Assembly: GCA_946627565.1 (NCBI GenBank)
Contig: CAMOVR010000019.1
Coordinates: forward strand, 1-34,800
Reading direction: 5' to 3'
Length of the DNA stretch: 34,800 nucleotides
Source of the DNA: an uncultured Clostridia bacterium
Lineage (GTDB): Bacteria; Bacillota; Clostridia; Christensenellales; Aristaeellaceae
The notes under the pieces are model-generated. The model did not search any database. It saw only the letters and a list, made by a program, of their open reading frames with translations, and was not told the origin of the DNA. A program made the position numbers and the translations under genes. Shown here in pieces: positions 13,774 to 21,103 of the stretch (positions within the stretch are counted from its first letter, which is position 1; the number at the start of each line of letters is the position of its first letter).

Positions 13774-15276
13774 ATGCGTAAACTGGTATCTCTGTTCCTG
13801 GTTCTGGCTATGGTACTGGCTCTGCTGCCCGCTGCCATGGCAGACGACTACACCCTGGACATCTACTGGGTCGGCAACGGCGATAACGAAGCCGTCCGTC
13901 TCGGTGTTGAAGCGGCTGTCAACGAGTATGTTGAGCCCCTGATCGGTGCCAAGGTTTCCTATCACATCATCCCCTGGGGCGACTGGAATGACAAGGCCAT
14001 CAACGCCCTGCAGTCCGGCGAGAAGATGGACCTCATCTTCACCGCTGACTGGGAAGGCTACGGCGTGGAAGTCTCCGGCGGCCTGCTCATGCCTCTTGAC
14101 GATCTCCTGGACCAGTATGGCGCAGGCATCAAGGAAACCCTGCCCCAGACCTTCCTGGATGGCGTAAAGGTCAATGGCGTGCTCTATGGCATCCCCACCA
14201 ACAAGGAACTGTGCGTGCCTGAGGGATTCATCGTGAACAAGACCGCTGCCGAAGCTATCGGCTGGGACGTGACTGCTGACGATCCTTCCATCAAGACCAC
14301 CGCTGATCTGGAGCCCTGGCTGCAGAAGTATAAGGAAATGTTCCCGGATAAGTATCCCTACCTGATGGACGGACAGGCTGGCCGCTGGGCCGACGAACCC
14401 TGGTGCCCTGACTGGTGCGGCATGGGAACCAACTCCATCGCCATGAAGATGGCTGCCGGCGAAGACGGCACCTTCGATGAGACCATCTATTCCATCTTTT
14501 CCACCCCCGAGCAGGAAGAGCATATCCGCCTCATGTACAAGTGGGGACAGGCCGGCTACATCAGCCCCGATGCTGCTCTGACCAGCTTTGACTATAACGG
14601 AACCTTCGGCCGTGGCGACTTCCTGGTCTTCTCTCAGCCCCTCAAGGGCAACAACATCAAGGCCGCTGAAATGTATCAGGCCAATGCAACCGCTGAATTC
14701 GAGTGTGTTGAAATCACCATGCAGCCCAAGTATGTCGTGACCACCCATGCTGGCGGCTCCATGTTCGGTATCCCGGTAACCTGCAAGAACCCCGAAGCTG
14801 CCATGAAGTACCTCAACCTCATGCACAGCGACGCTACCCTCGTCAACCTGATGCTCTTCGGCAAGGAAGGCGAGAACTACACCAAGGTCGACGATACCAC
14901 CGTTGAAGTCAAGGCCGACGCCAACTGGTACGGCGTGCACGGCGGTGCCTGGACCGTGGGCAACACCCTGCTCCAGTACGTCACCAAGGGCGAAGATCCT
15001 CAGAAGAACGCTCTGCTCCAGTCCTATGCTGATGATGCAGTTGCTACCGCTTCCCTGGGCTTCCGTTTCGTGAAGGACAACGTGGCTGACCAGATTGCTG
15101 CTGTTGACGCTATCGTCAGCGAGATGGGCAATCCTCTCATGTGCGGCCAGGTCGATCCTGACGATCCCACTGTTGGTCTTGCTGCTATGAATGCTGCCCT
15201 GAAGGATGCCGGCATGGATGACATCATTGCCGAAGTTCAGGTCCAGTATGACGCCTGGAAAGAGGCTCAGAAGTAA
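13774..15276 (+). CDS. Extracellular carbohydrate-binding protein (DUF3502/LipO-like)
   Basis: A 500-residue solute-binding protein of the large LipO-like class that partners LplB/YtcP permeases. The start MRKLVSLFLVLAMVLALLPA follows AAGGAGGAACTCC. The signal peptide ends AAMA-DD and has no lipobox cysteine, so it should be cut by signal peptidase I, which is unusual for a Gram-positive binding protein. The mature part shows WVGNGDNEAVRLGVEAAVNE, GIPTNKELCVPEG and the C-terminal GFRFVKDNVADQIAAVD, typical of DUF3502-containing proteins. Codon use is strongly biased (GCT, AAC, GAA, CTG, ATC), pointing to high expression. It is the last gene of the operon, ended by the terminator at 15319-15352. 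The ligand is unknown. Confidence 0.9.
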   Translation: MRKLVSLFLVLAMVLALLPAAMADDYTLDIYWVGNGDNEAVRLGVEAAVNEYVEPLIGAKVSYHIIPWGDWNDKAINALQSGEKMDLIFTADWEGYGVEVSGGLLMPLDDLLDQYGAGIKETLPQTFLDGVKVNGVLYGIPTNKELCVPEGFIVNKTAAEAIGWDVTADDPSIKTTADLEPWLQKYKEMFPDKYPYLMDGQAGRWADEPWCPDWCGMGTNSIAMKMAAGEDGTFDETIYSIFSTPEQEEHIRLMYKWGQAGYISPDAALTSFDYNGTFGRGDFLVFSQPLKGNNIKAAEMYQANATAEFECVEITMQPKYVVTTHAGGSMFGIPVTCKNPEAAMKYLNLMHSDATLVNLMLFGKEGENYTKVDDTTVEVKADANWYGVHGGAWTVGNTLLQYVTKGEDPQKNALLQSYADDAVATASLGFRFVKDNVADQIAAVDAIVSEMGNPLMCGQVDPDDPTVGLAAMNAALKDAGMDDIIAEVQVQYDAWKEAQK

Positions 15277-15318
15277 TTCAGACCTCTCTGACGGATCTGT
15301 TTAAGAACAGATGAACAG

Positions 15319-15352
15319 GCCCGCCATGCAGATATTGCTGCATGGCGGGCCT
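15319..15352 (+). terminator. Terminator of the sugar transport operon
   Basis: GCCCGCCATGCAG (15319-15331) and CTGCATGGCGGGC (15338-15350) make a perfect 13-base stem with a 6-base loop, followed by the T-rich CTTTATATT. Confidence 0.85.
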
Positions 15353-15470
15353 TTATATTGCTGTCTTTGTCCCGTGCAGATTCTTCTGCGCAGCGGACTT
15401 TGTATTGCTGTCTTGTCCCGTACAGATTCTTCTGCGCGGCGGGCTTTGTATTGCCGTCTTTGTCCGGATC
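15345..15470. repeat. Tandem repeat, 46-48 bp, about 2.6 copies
   Basis: Units start at 15345, 15393 and 15439 with GCGGGC/GCGGAC followed by TTTRTATTGCTGTC and then TTGTCCCGTRCAGATTCTTC. The third copy is cut short near 15470. The first unit begins inside the right arm of the terminator. Each full unit contains a small hairpin, CAGA-TTCT-TCTG. Neither strand gives a credible protein. Confidence 0.75.
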
Positions 15471-15501
15471 ATCCACTGGTTGATCTTTTCACTTCAGCCC
15501 C

Positions 15502-16302
15502 TCATATGCCCTGGTTCAGGAAAGTCAGCACCCGGTCATAGAAATCCCCGGCTTCCTCAAATGCGCCGTGTCCGAGGCTTTCGTAGACGTGCAGCGTGCT
15601 CCCTGCAATTCCCCGGTGAAGCGTATATGCGGCATCATTCCCCACCGTGAGATCGTTTTCTCCGGCCAGAATGCACGTGGGACAGGTGATTTCAGAAAGA
15701 TGATCCCGGGCATCGAAATGCAGGATGGCATACGCATTTCTCATGAACCGGTCATAGCTTGCAGGCTTTGTAAACCTGGCCACAAGAGGAAAGATCTTCC
15801 TGTTTTTCTTAAGATATCTGTCAGAATACATCTTTTCTGCGGTATCCACCATCAGGGCAGTATGGTCCCCCCGCCCTGCCATCTCTACCCACGCGGAAAC
15901 CACCGAACGCAACGTATCATTGGCATCCGCTGCCGTGCAGACAAGAATCAGCTTTTCTACCATCTCCGGGTGTCTGTATGCCATGCACTGTGCAATCATG
16001 CCGCCCTGGGAAACCCCGAGAACGCCTGCCTTCCGGATTCCAAGCAGTTCCATGGCCCTTGCCTGATCATCCGCCATATCCTCCATGGTATACCCCTGCG
16101 GCATATCATTTTTCCTGCTGAACATATAAACAGTGTAATCTTTAAGGAACTTCCGGTAAGGCAGCGACAGGATCACGGCTTTCCCCTTCACCGTAGCCAG
16201 GCCGTCAGAGAGTCCCGGCAGAACCACGATATGTCTGCTTCCTCTGCCGAAGGAGACATAGTACATTTCCGTATTGCCAATCCTGACCTGACCATTTTTC
16301 AT
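15502..16302 (-). CDS. Alpha/beta hydrolase
   Basis: A 266-residue cytoplasmic serine hydrolase of the alpha/beta fold. Ser98 lies in the elbow GVSQGG, Asp217 in LAGENDLTVG and His245 in SLGHGAFEE, giving a complete triad. The segment HIVVLPGLSDG carries the oxyanion region. SRKNDMPQGYTMEDMADDQA resembles hydrolases annotated as esterases or proline iminopeptidase-like enzymes. The start at MKNGQVRIGN is chosen for the GGGGAGGA box upstream; the frame is open for 22 more codons without a second site. It stands alone between the tandem repeat and a region of gene fragments. The substrate is unknown. Confidence 0.85.
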   Translation of the reverse strand: MKNGQVRIGNTEMYYVSFGRGSRHIVVLPGLSDGLATVKGKAVILSLPYRKFLKDYTVYMFSRKNDMPQGYTMEDMADDQARAMELLGIRKAGVLGVSQGGMIAQCMAYRHPEMVEKLILVCTAADANDTLRSVVSAWVEMAGRGDHTALMVDTAEKMYSDRYLKKNRKIFPLVARFTKPASYDRFMRNAYAILHFDARDHLSEITCPTCILAGENDLTVGNDAAYTLHRGIAGSTLHVYESLGHGAFEEAGDFYDRVLTFLNQGI

Positions 16303-16380
16303 GAAATCCTCCCCTTCCGGATACGGCTCCCGCTGGCTTTTCGGCACGCGGAACCTTCCCCAAACCATACACAGAAAGAT

Positions 16381-16590
16381 TCATTCCTCACGGATGCAGA
16401 AGACAGCATACAGCGGAACGGATTTGATGCTGTTTTCAAACCCGATGTCATAATCCGGCTCAAGCCGTTCCATACAGGTCCAGGTATCAAAAACCCTCAA
16501 AACGGTAAAAGCTGGCTGAAGTGTTCCTGACTGGTGCCAGAGAGATATATAAAGAACTCCTTCGGGCCATGCTTTTCTGTGATGGAATCA
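16381..16590 (-). pseudogene. Possible C-terminal gene fragment, minus strand
   Basis: An open stretch from a stop near 16590 to TGA at 16381-16383 reads like protein in its second half: VFDTWTCMERLEPDYDIGFE, then SIKSVPLYAVFCIREE. There is no start codon with a ribosome binding site and I do not recognise a family. It lies just upstream of the hydrolase gene. It may be the end of a deleted gene. Confidence 0.25.
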
Positions 16591-16643
16591 CATTCTCCAC
16601 ATACCGGAAGATGAGCGGTTACCTGACAGGCATCTCAGACTGA
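16502..16643 (+). pseudogene. Possible C-terminal gene fragment, plus strand
   Basis: Behind a TAA, the plus strand stays open to TGA at 16641-16643 and ends REIYKELLRAMLFCDGITFS and TYRKMSGYLTGISD, a plausible helical protein tail. It is followed at once by a good terminator, which supports a real plus-strand gene end. A GTG start giving a product of about 40 residues is possible, without a clear ribosome binding site. It overlaps the minus-strand fragment, so at most one of the two is genuine there. Confidence 0.35.
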
Positions 16644-16645
16644 AG

Positions 16646-16684
16646 AGCCTTCCCGGGGGAAAACTGCCCCGGAAAGGCTTTTCT
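16646..16684 (+). terminator. Rho-independent terminator
   Basis: AGCCTTCCCGGG pairs with CCCGGAAAGGCT (one mismatch) around GGAAAACTGC, followed by TTTTCTT. It follows the stop codon of the plus-strand fragment by 3 bases. The stretch 16685-16846 beyond it shows no gene. Confidence 0.75.
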
Positions 16685-16846
16685 TATCATGGAGAAAGAG
16701 AGACTGACATCCGGATACTGTGAAGTGACCCCGGCATTTGCTTCATCGCGGGTTTACCTGTGTACCGCAGATGCATCAGTCAAATGCAGCACAAACCTCA
16801 ATGCGATATTCGCGGCAGGTTTCAGTCATCCGTTCGTTATTCCCAT

Positions 16847-18139
16847 TCAATTCCAGTCAATGGATGTCTTGTTTTCCGGTACCCAAACCCGGTAGATCCT
16901 GTTTCTGTCATAGTCATGGTACTCAACTTCCACATAGCCGTTCTCCCGGCTGAAAGCTTCCACATCCTGCCAGCTGCTGATGGTCGGTCCTTTGGCGTAG
17001 CCGGCGCCCGGTCCTCTCCTGGTCTCCGTGGCGCTGACTGTCCCCTGCCCCACGGCATAGATCTCCGGAACCAGGTCCAGATTGACATCCACCCGTTTCA
17101 GTCCGGTCCATACCCGGTAGCTGTTGTTGCCGCTGGTAAAGTCCACCAGCACCCACCATATGTTTCCGTCCCAGGCTTTTCCCATCACATCCACCGTGGT
17201 GCTGGCCCAGTTGCTGGAGAAGAAGGTGCCGGGCTCGTCATATTCCGTTGCAGGTCCCGAGCGTGTGGACAGGCGCATCAGGAGCTTTGCCTTTACCCGG
17301 GTTCCACTGGTCTGATACACCCCGGGGGTCTGGGTTGCAGATGGCGGCATGGCCATGGAGGAAGATGCCTGACGCACCAGCATGACCTCGGAAAGGCAGA
17401 CATCATTTTTGAATTCTGACCCTGTATAGGCGGAAAGCACCGTCAGCCTGATGCTGACAATATCCGTATGATTTCCCACACTGAAACGCTGCCAGTCTGC
17501 TCTGCTGTCCTTCATGGGCAGGAGGATGGCATCGCCGTAGCTGTATGAAGAGGACTTGCGGAATTCCACCCGTATTTCCCTGGGACGGCAGTTGCTGGCA
17601 TACTGGTCTCTGCCGTTGGTATATGCCCAGAAACCGTTTTTGATCCATATGCTGTCAAGTGTCTGGGGCGCTGGCAGCTCCAGCTGGAGCCATGCGCTTC
17701 CAAGGGCACTTTCTTTTGTAGAGAATTGCCAGCAGGTGGTTTCGTCCCCGTCCACGGCCTTATCCGGGATCCACTTCTGCGGGTCCCTGCCATTGACAAT
17801 ATAGGAAGAGGCTGTCACATAGGCCACTTTCACCTTCACCTGGCTGCTTTCGCCAGGGATCTGCTCAAGCCCTGTGTCCACGATGCCCTTGCCGGAATAG
17901 GATGCAGCATACCCGCATTCAGGGCAGAAATTCCCTGTATTTCCTGTCCTGCCGCAGTGGGTGCAGGTCCATGTGGCAGCCGGGGCTGCCGTCCCGCAGT
18001 TGGTACAGAAATTGCCGGTATTCCCCGTCAGGCCGCAGTTCGGACATGTCCATACATTTCCGTCCGCCATGGCCACGGAGAGGGAAAAAATCACAAGCAG
18101 AAGGATCATAAGAATACCCGGAGTGCGTCTCACATCCAT
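16847..18139 (-). CDS. Exported double zinc-ribbon, discoidin-like and SH3-like protein
   Basis: A 430-residue secreted protein. A signal peptide (residues 1-25, ending VAMA-DG) is followed directly by two near-identical zinc ribbons, WTCPNCGLTGNTGNFCTNCG and WTCTHCGRTGNTGNFCPECG. Next comes a discoidin-like domain (about 95-260, with PDKAVDGDETTCWQF and LDSIWIKNGFW) of the type called NADase-type glycan-binding. The C-terminal half has two SH3-like segments (LLMRLSTRSGPATEYDEPGT; TVSATETRRGPGAGYAKGP). The start is set by GGGGAGG. Zinc ribbons outside the membrane are odd, because relatives usually place them in the cytosol before a membrane helix. It has its own promoter with a flanking inverted repeat. 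A cell-wall or glycan-binding role is inference. Confidence 0.85.
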   Translation of the reverse strand: MDVRRTPGILMILLLVIFSLSVAMADGNVWTCPNCGLTGNTGNFCTNCGTAAPAATWTCTHCGRTGNTGNFCPECGYAASYSGKGIVDTGLEQIPGESSQVKVKVAYVTASSYIVNGRDPQKWIPDKAVDGDETTCWQFSTKESALGSAWLQLELPAPQTLDSIWIKNGFWAYTNGRDQYASNCRPREIRVEFRKSSSYSYGDAILLPMKDSRADWQRFSVGNHTDIVSIRLTVLSAYTGSEFKNDVCLSEVMLVRQASSSMAMPPSATQTPGVYQTSGTRVKAKLLMRLSTRSGPATEYDEPGTFFSSNWASTTVDVMGKAWDGNIWWVLVDFTSGNNSYRVWTGLKRVDVNLDLVPEIYAVGQGTVSATETRRGPGAGYAKGPTISSWQDVEAFSRENGYVEVEYHDYDRNRIYRVWVPENKTSIDWN

Positions 18140-18173
18140 TACCTCCCCTGTTCAGTTTTGTTTCGGTAAAACC

Positions 18174-18213
18174 ATCATAACAGGCATGCAGCGGCCTGTC
18201 AAACCCTGCATGC
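18174..18213 (-). promoter_or_regulatory. Promoter and inverted repeat before the zinc-ribbon protein gene
   Basis: Minus strand TTGACA (18197-18202) and TATGAT (18174-18179) with 17 bases between. The inverted repeat GCATGCAG (18184-18191) / CTGCATGC (18206-18213) brackets the -35 box and may be an operator. A second perfect hairpin, TGCCATCC-CCGT-GGATGGCA, lies upstream at 18226-18245. Confidence 0.65.
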
Positions 18214-18341
18214 ACAGCATTTGTCTGCCATCCCCGTGGATGGCATCATCCACAGAGGCTCTGTACATGAAATCCGGTCTTCTTTCCCTGCCCAGACCAC
18301 CGTTACACAGCATTTTGTTTGGGATATGCTGCTGCATGTTA

Positions 18342-18369
18342 TTGTATTTTGCCATTGCATCATTATACT
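18342..18369 (+). promoter_or_regulatory. Promoter of the cystatin-like lipoprotein gene
   Basis: TTGTAT (18342-18347) and TATACT (18364-18369) with 16 bases between them, ending 68 bases before the start codon. Confidence 0.6.
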
Positions 18370-18437
18370 GTATATGGTTGCACGAACCGTTTATACACGT
18401 TCCGGAATAATTCAGAATCTTTGTGGAGGGATCGATC

Positions 18438-18881
18438 ATGACAAAGTACCTGACTCTGTTTCTTGCTGTTCTGTTCGTCCTTTCTCTGTCAGCCTGTGCA
18501 TGCGGTGAAGAAGAACCGCTTCCTCCGGGCGTATACCCGGTACAGGACGCTCAGGCGGAGAAGCAGGAAACTCCGCCTGCCGGTATGATGCTGGGCGGCT
18601 GGAACATCCCTGTGCTTGAAGGCACGGCACTTCCGGAAGACGCACAGGCTGCCTTTGACAAAGCAACAGGCCAGCTTGTGGGTGCCATGTACACACCTGT
18701 TGCCCTGATGGGCACGCAGCTGGTCGCCGGCACCAATTACTGCATTCTCTGCCAGATCACGCCTGTTGTCCCGGATGCCGTCCCCTCCTGGAACCTGGTT
18801 TACATCTATGCAGACCTGGAGGGAAATGCTGAAATTACGAACATATACGAGCTGTATATTGACCGCCACACGCAGCCCTGA
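18438..18881 (+). CDS. Cystatin-like lipoprotein
   Basis: A 147-residue secreted lipoprotein. The signal peptide ends LSLSAC, a good lipobox, so the protein should be anchored to the outer face of the membrane. After a short polar linker the domain begins GGWNIPVLEG and contains TQLVAGTNYCILCQ. This matches the eukaryotic cystatin signature, QxVxG followed by TNY, that blocks papain-like cysteine proteases; the N-terminal Gly of cystatins would correspond to GGW. A PSW near the end may stand for the cystatin PW loop. The remainder (NLVYIYADLEGNAEI) completes the sheet. The start at MTKYLTLF has GGAGGG upstream. Protease inhibition is plausible but unproven. Confidence 0.75.
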   Translation: MTKYLTLFLAVLFVLSLSACACGEEEPLPPGVYPVQDAQAEKQETPPAGMMLGGWNIPVLEGTALPEDAQAAFDKATGQLVGAMYTPVALMGTQLVAGTNYCILCQITPVVPDAVPSWNLVYIYADLEGNAEITNIYELYIDRHTQP

Positions 18882-18973
18882 TGCCCACTGCATCTTCTCC
18901 CGGTCTTAAGGCATTCTTCCTTTTCCCTGCAGGGAAGGCCCTGTCATGGTGCTTCCCCGGCATCCGGCACAAG

Positions 18974-19016
18974 ATCCGTATCTGTTTGCTGTCTTTATGG
19001 CAAACAAAGTCCGGAT
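18974..19016 (+). terminator. Two-part stem-loop after the cystatin-like gene
   Basis: ATCCG...CGGAT enclosing GTTTGC-N10-GCAAAC forms an interrupted hairpin about 90 bases after the stop codon and just before the next promoter. There is no T-run, so it may be a weak terminator or a regulatory structure. Confidence 0.35.
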
Positions 19017-19031
19017 TATTCATGTTTTCCG

Positions 19032-19060
19032 TTGACAGAATGTTTCATTTCCTGTACACT
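19032..19060 (+). promoter_or_regulatory. Promoter of the XRE regulator gene
   Basis: TTGACA (19032-19037) and TACACT (19055-19060) are 17 bases apart, close to the consensus. Confidence 0.75.
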
Positions 19061-19156
19061 TGTGTTGCATTTTAAATGAACGCAGCGGATCATAGACAGT
19101 CTTCTGTTCATGACCGGCATAATTTTACATTTCTGTATCATCCTGGAGGAACGATT

Positions 19157-19555
19157 ATGGAGTTCGGTGAAAAGCTGCATAGATTACGCAAGGACATGAA
19201 AATGTCTCAGCAGGAACTGGCGGAGGCCGTCGGCCTGACCAAGCGCACGATTTCCGCATATGAATCAGGCGCATCCCTGCCCAAGAGACCCTCGATCTAT
19301 AAAACCCTTGCATCTGTCCTTGCCGTCGACCCGAGGTATCTTCAGCCCGGGTATGATGATTACGTGGAGCAGGTCGGGTCGAATTACGGGTCCAAGACCC
19401 AGCAGCAGATACGGAAGATCCTGGCTGAGGCCAGGGTGATGTTCGCCAATCACGAGCTCACGCAGGAGGAAGAAATCGAATTCCTGATGCATTTCAAGCA
19501 GCTCTACCTGGAAGCCAGGCGCAGGGGTTTCATTAAACCGTCAGCCCATGCCTGA
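19157..19555 (+). CDS. XRE family transcriptional regulator
   Basis: A 132-residue DNA-binding protein. Residues 3-65 form an HTH_3 domain: FGEKLHRLRKDMKMSQQELA, then GLTKRTISAYESGASLPKR, with recognition helix TKRTISAYE. The rest is helical (TQQQIRKILAEARVMFANHE; EEEIEFLMHFKQLYLEARRR) and probably serves dimerisation. The start at MEFGEKL follows TGGAGGA; an upstream in-frame ATG has no ribosome binding site. It has its own promoter and terminator and no obvious operon partner, so its targets cannot be deduced. The nearby ugp operon is convergent. Confidence 0.9.
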   Translation: MEFGEKLHRLRKDMKMSQQELAEAVGLTKRTISAYESGASLPKRPSIYKTLASVLAVDPRYLQPGYDDYVEQVGSNYGSKTQQQIRKILAEARVMFANHELTQEEEIEFLMHFKQLYLEARRRGFIKPSAHA

Positions 19556-19579
19556 GCATGCATAAGGCAAATCAGACAG

Positions 19580-19624
19580 CCCCTGTCCGGAGGATCTTAT
19601 AAAGACCTGCCGGGCAGGGGTTTG
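19580..19624 (+). terminator. Terminator of the XRE gene
   Basis: CCCCTGTCCGG (19580-19590) pairs with CCGGGCAGGGG (19610-19620), including one G-U pair, and is followed by TTTGTG. Confidence 0.65.
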
Positions 19625-19649
19625 TGCTTAAAGACCGCCATATAACACA

Positions 19650-19672
19650 GGGGGCACGCAGCGCGTGCCCCC
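19650..19672 (-). terminator. Stem-loop at the end of the ugp operon
   Basis: GGGGGCACGC-AGC-GCGTGCCCCC is a perfect 10-base stem 39 bases beyond the ugpB stop codon, between two convergent units. The T-rich tails are short on both sides. Confidence 0.6.
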
Positions 19673-19710
19673 GTTTGATTCATTCCTTAAGATATACAGA
19701 GAATGACAGA

Positions 19711-21036
19711 TTAATAGTTGGTCAGGTTGTACATTTCAATGGCTTCGTTGATTTCAGCAGCCAGCTGGCTTACGCACTCGTCAACGTCAGCGATCTCATG
19801 ATGCACCAGTCTCTCGGTGTAGGTCTGCACCAGGGCACGGGCCTGAGAGAACACGCTCAGAAGGCCGCCGGCATACTGGGGAGCAGAGTCATGCAGCTGA
19901 TCCAGAGCAACCTGGAACTGCGGATACTTGGCAACATTCTCCTTGAAGGTTTCGGTTTCCTGAGCCTTGACATTGACAGGGAAGTAGCCGGTCTGGGCAT
20001 TCCAGAAGGCCTGATTCTCGGGATTGGTCATGAACTTGACGAATTCCCAGGTAGCAGCTTCACGGGCTTCGTCGCCGGTCTTGAAGGCCCACAGGGAGCC
20101 GCCGCCGACGGACACGCCGCCCACATCGTCCGCATTGATGTTCGGGAAGTAGCCTACGCCGATTTCAAAGGAGTCGCCCACGTTGGTCAGAAGGGTCTTC
20201 AGCGCAGCGGTGGACTCCAGGGTGATGGCGATGTCGCCGTTGATGAAAGCCTGCTTGGCATCATCATTGCCCTGGTTGAGGTAGGGAGCTACAGCCGTGG
20301 CTTCGTCGCCCACGAACTTGTTCCAGACAGAAAGGATGTCATGGCCTGCACCGTTGGAGTCAAACTCCACAGCCGTTGCATAGTCGGCACCGCGGCCATT
20401 GTTGTTGTTGACATAGTTCTTGCCCATCTTGCCGGTCCACTGTTCGAAGAACCAGCCATAGTTGCCCATGCCGAAGCCGTACTTGGCAGCGCCGGACTCA
20501 GCAATCTTCTTTGCCATCTCATAGATCTCGTCGAAGTTCTTCGGAGGAGCTTCGGGATCCAGGCCGGCCTTTTCAAAAGCGGTCTTGTTGTAATAGAGGA
20601 TGGGGGTAGAGCTGTTGAAGGGCATGGAATAGAGCGTGCCATCCACCGTGTAGTAAGCGGCAATGTTGGGCTCGATGACGCTGGCGTCAAAGCCTTCCGC
20701 GTCAATGAATTCCTGCATGGGCTTTACCCAGCCGCTGTCAATCATGAAACGGGTGCCGATATCATACACCTGCATGATATCGCAGGGGATGGAGTTGATG
20801 CCGGCAGCCTGGATCTTGGCGAAGGCATCGTCATAGGAGCCCTGATATTCATAATTGACCTTGATCTTGCCTTCATAAGCGGCATTGAAATCTTCGATCA
20901 TCTTGGTGATTGCTTCACCGTTGACACCGCCCATGGCATGCCAGAAGGTGATTTCCACAGCGCCGTCTGCTGAAGCAAAGGCACAGATGCTGACCATCAT
21001 GGCCAGAACCAGGAACAGGGATACGAGCTTCTTCAT
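19711..21036 (-). CDS. ugpB: Glycerol-3-phosphate-type ABC substrate-binding protein
   Basis: A 441-residue extracellular binding protein, closely like UgpB of enterobacteria. It shares ITFWHAMGG at the mature N terminus, MQVYDIGTRFMIDSGWVKPM, then MPFNSSTPILYYNKTAFEKA with GLDPEAPPK, and GGGSLW plus WNAQTGYFPV in the C-terminal half. The ligand is likely sn-glycerol-3-phosphate or a glycerophosphodiester. The start MKKLVSLFLVLAM follows AAAGGAGAATTGCG. The signal peptide ends AFASA-DG without a good lipobox, as in the other binding protein of this window. It is the third gene of ugpA-ugpE-ugpB; there is no ugpC ATPase here. Confidence 0.85.
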   Translation of the reverse strand: MKKLVSLFLVLAMMVSICAFASADGAVEITFWHAMGGVNGEAITKMIEDFNAAYEGKIKVNYEYQGSYDDAFAKIQAAGINSIPCDIMQVYDIGTRFMIDSGWVKPMQEFIDAEGFDASVIEPNIAAYYTVDGTLYSMPFNSSTPILYYNKTAFEKAGLDPEAPPKNFDEIYEMAKKIAESGAAKYGFGMGNYGWFFEQWTGKMGKNYVNNNNGRGADYATAVEFDSNGAGHDILSVWNKFVGDEATAVAPYLNQGNDDAKQAFINGDIAITLESTAALKTLLTNVGDSFEIGVGYFPNINADDVGGVSVGGGSLWAFKTGDEAREAATWEFVKFMTNPENQAFWNAQTGYFPVNVKAQETETFKENVAKYPQFQVALDQLHDSAPQYAGGLLSVFSQARALVQTYTERLVHHEIADVDECVSQLAAEINEAIEMYNLTNY

Positions 21037-21103
21037 AACGCAATTCTCCTTTTTCATCATATTAACACTCCGGGATCCCCCGGCGTTAAACTGTTTCAGG
21101 CCG

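Noticed and set aside
13720-14940. Open frame of about 400 codons on the minus strand
   Set aside because: Antisense to the sugar-binding protein gene, produced by its strong codon bias.
15345-15470. Possible CRISPR array
   Set aside because: The units are contiguous with no unique spacers and only 2.6 copies are present.
19624-20973. Open frame of about 450 codons on the plus strand
   Set aside because: Antisense to ugpB, whose protein clearly matches its family along the whole length.
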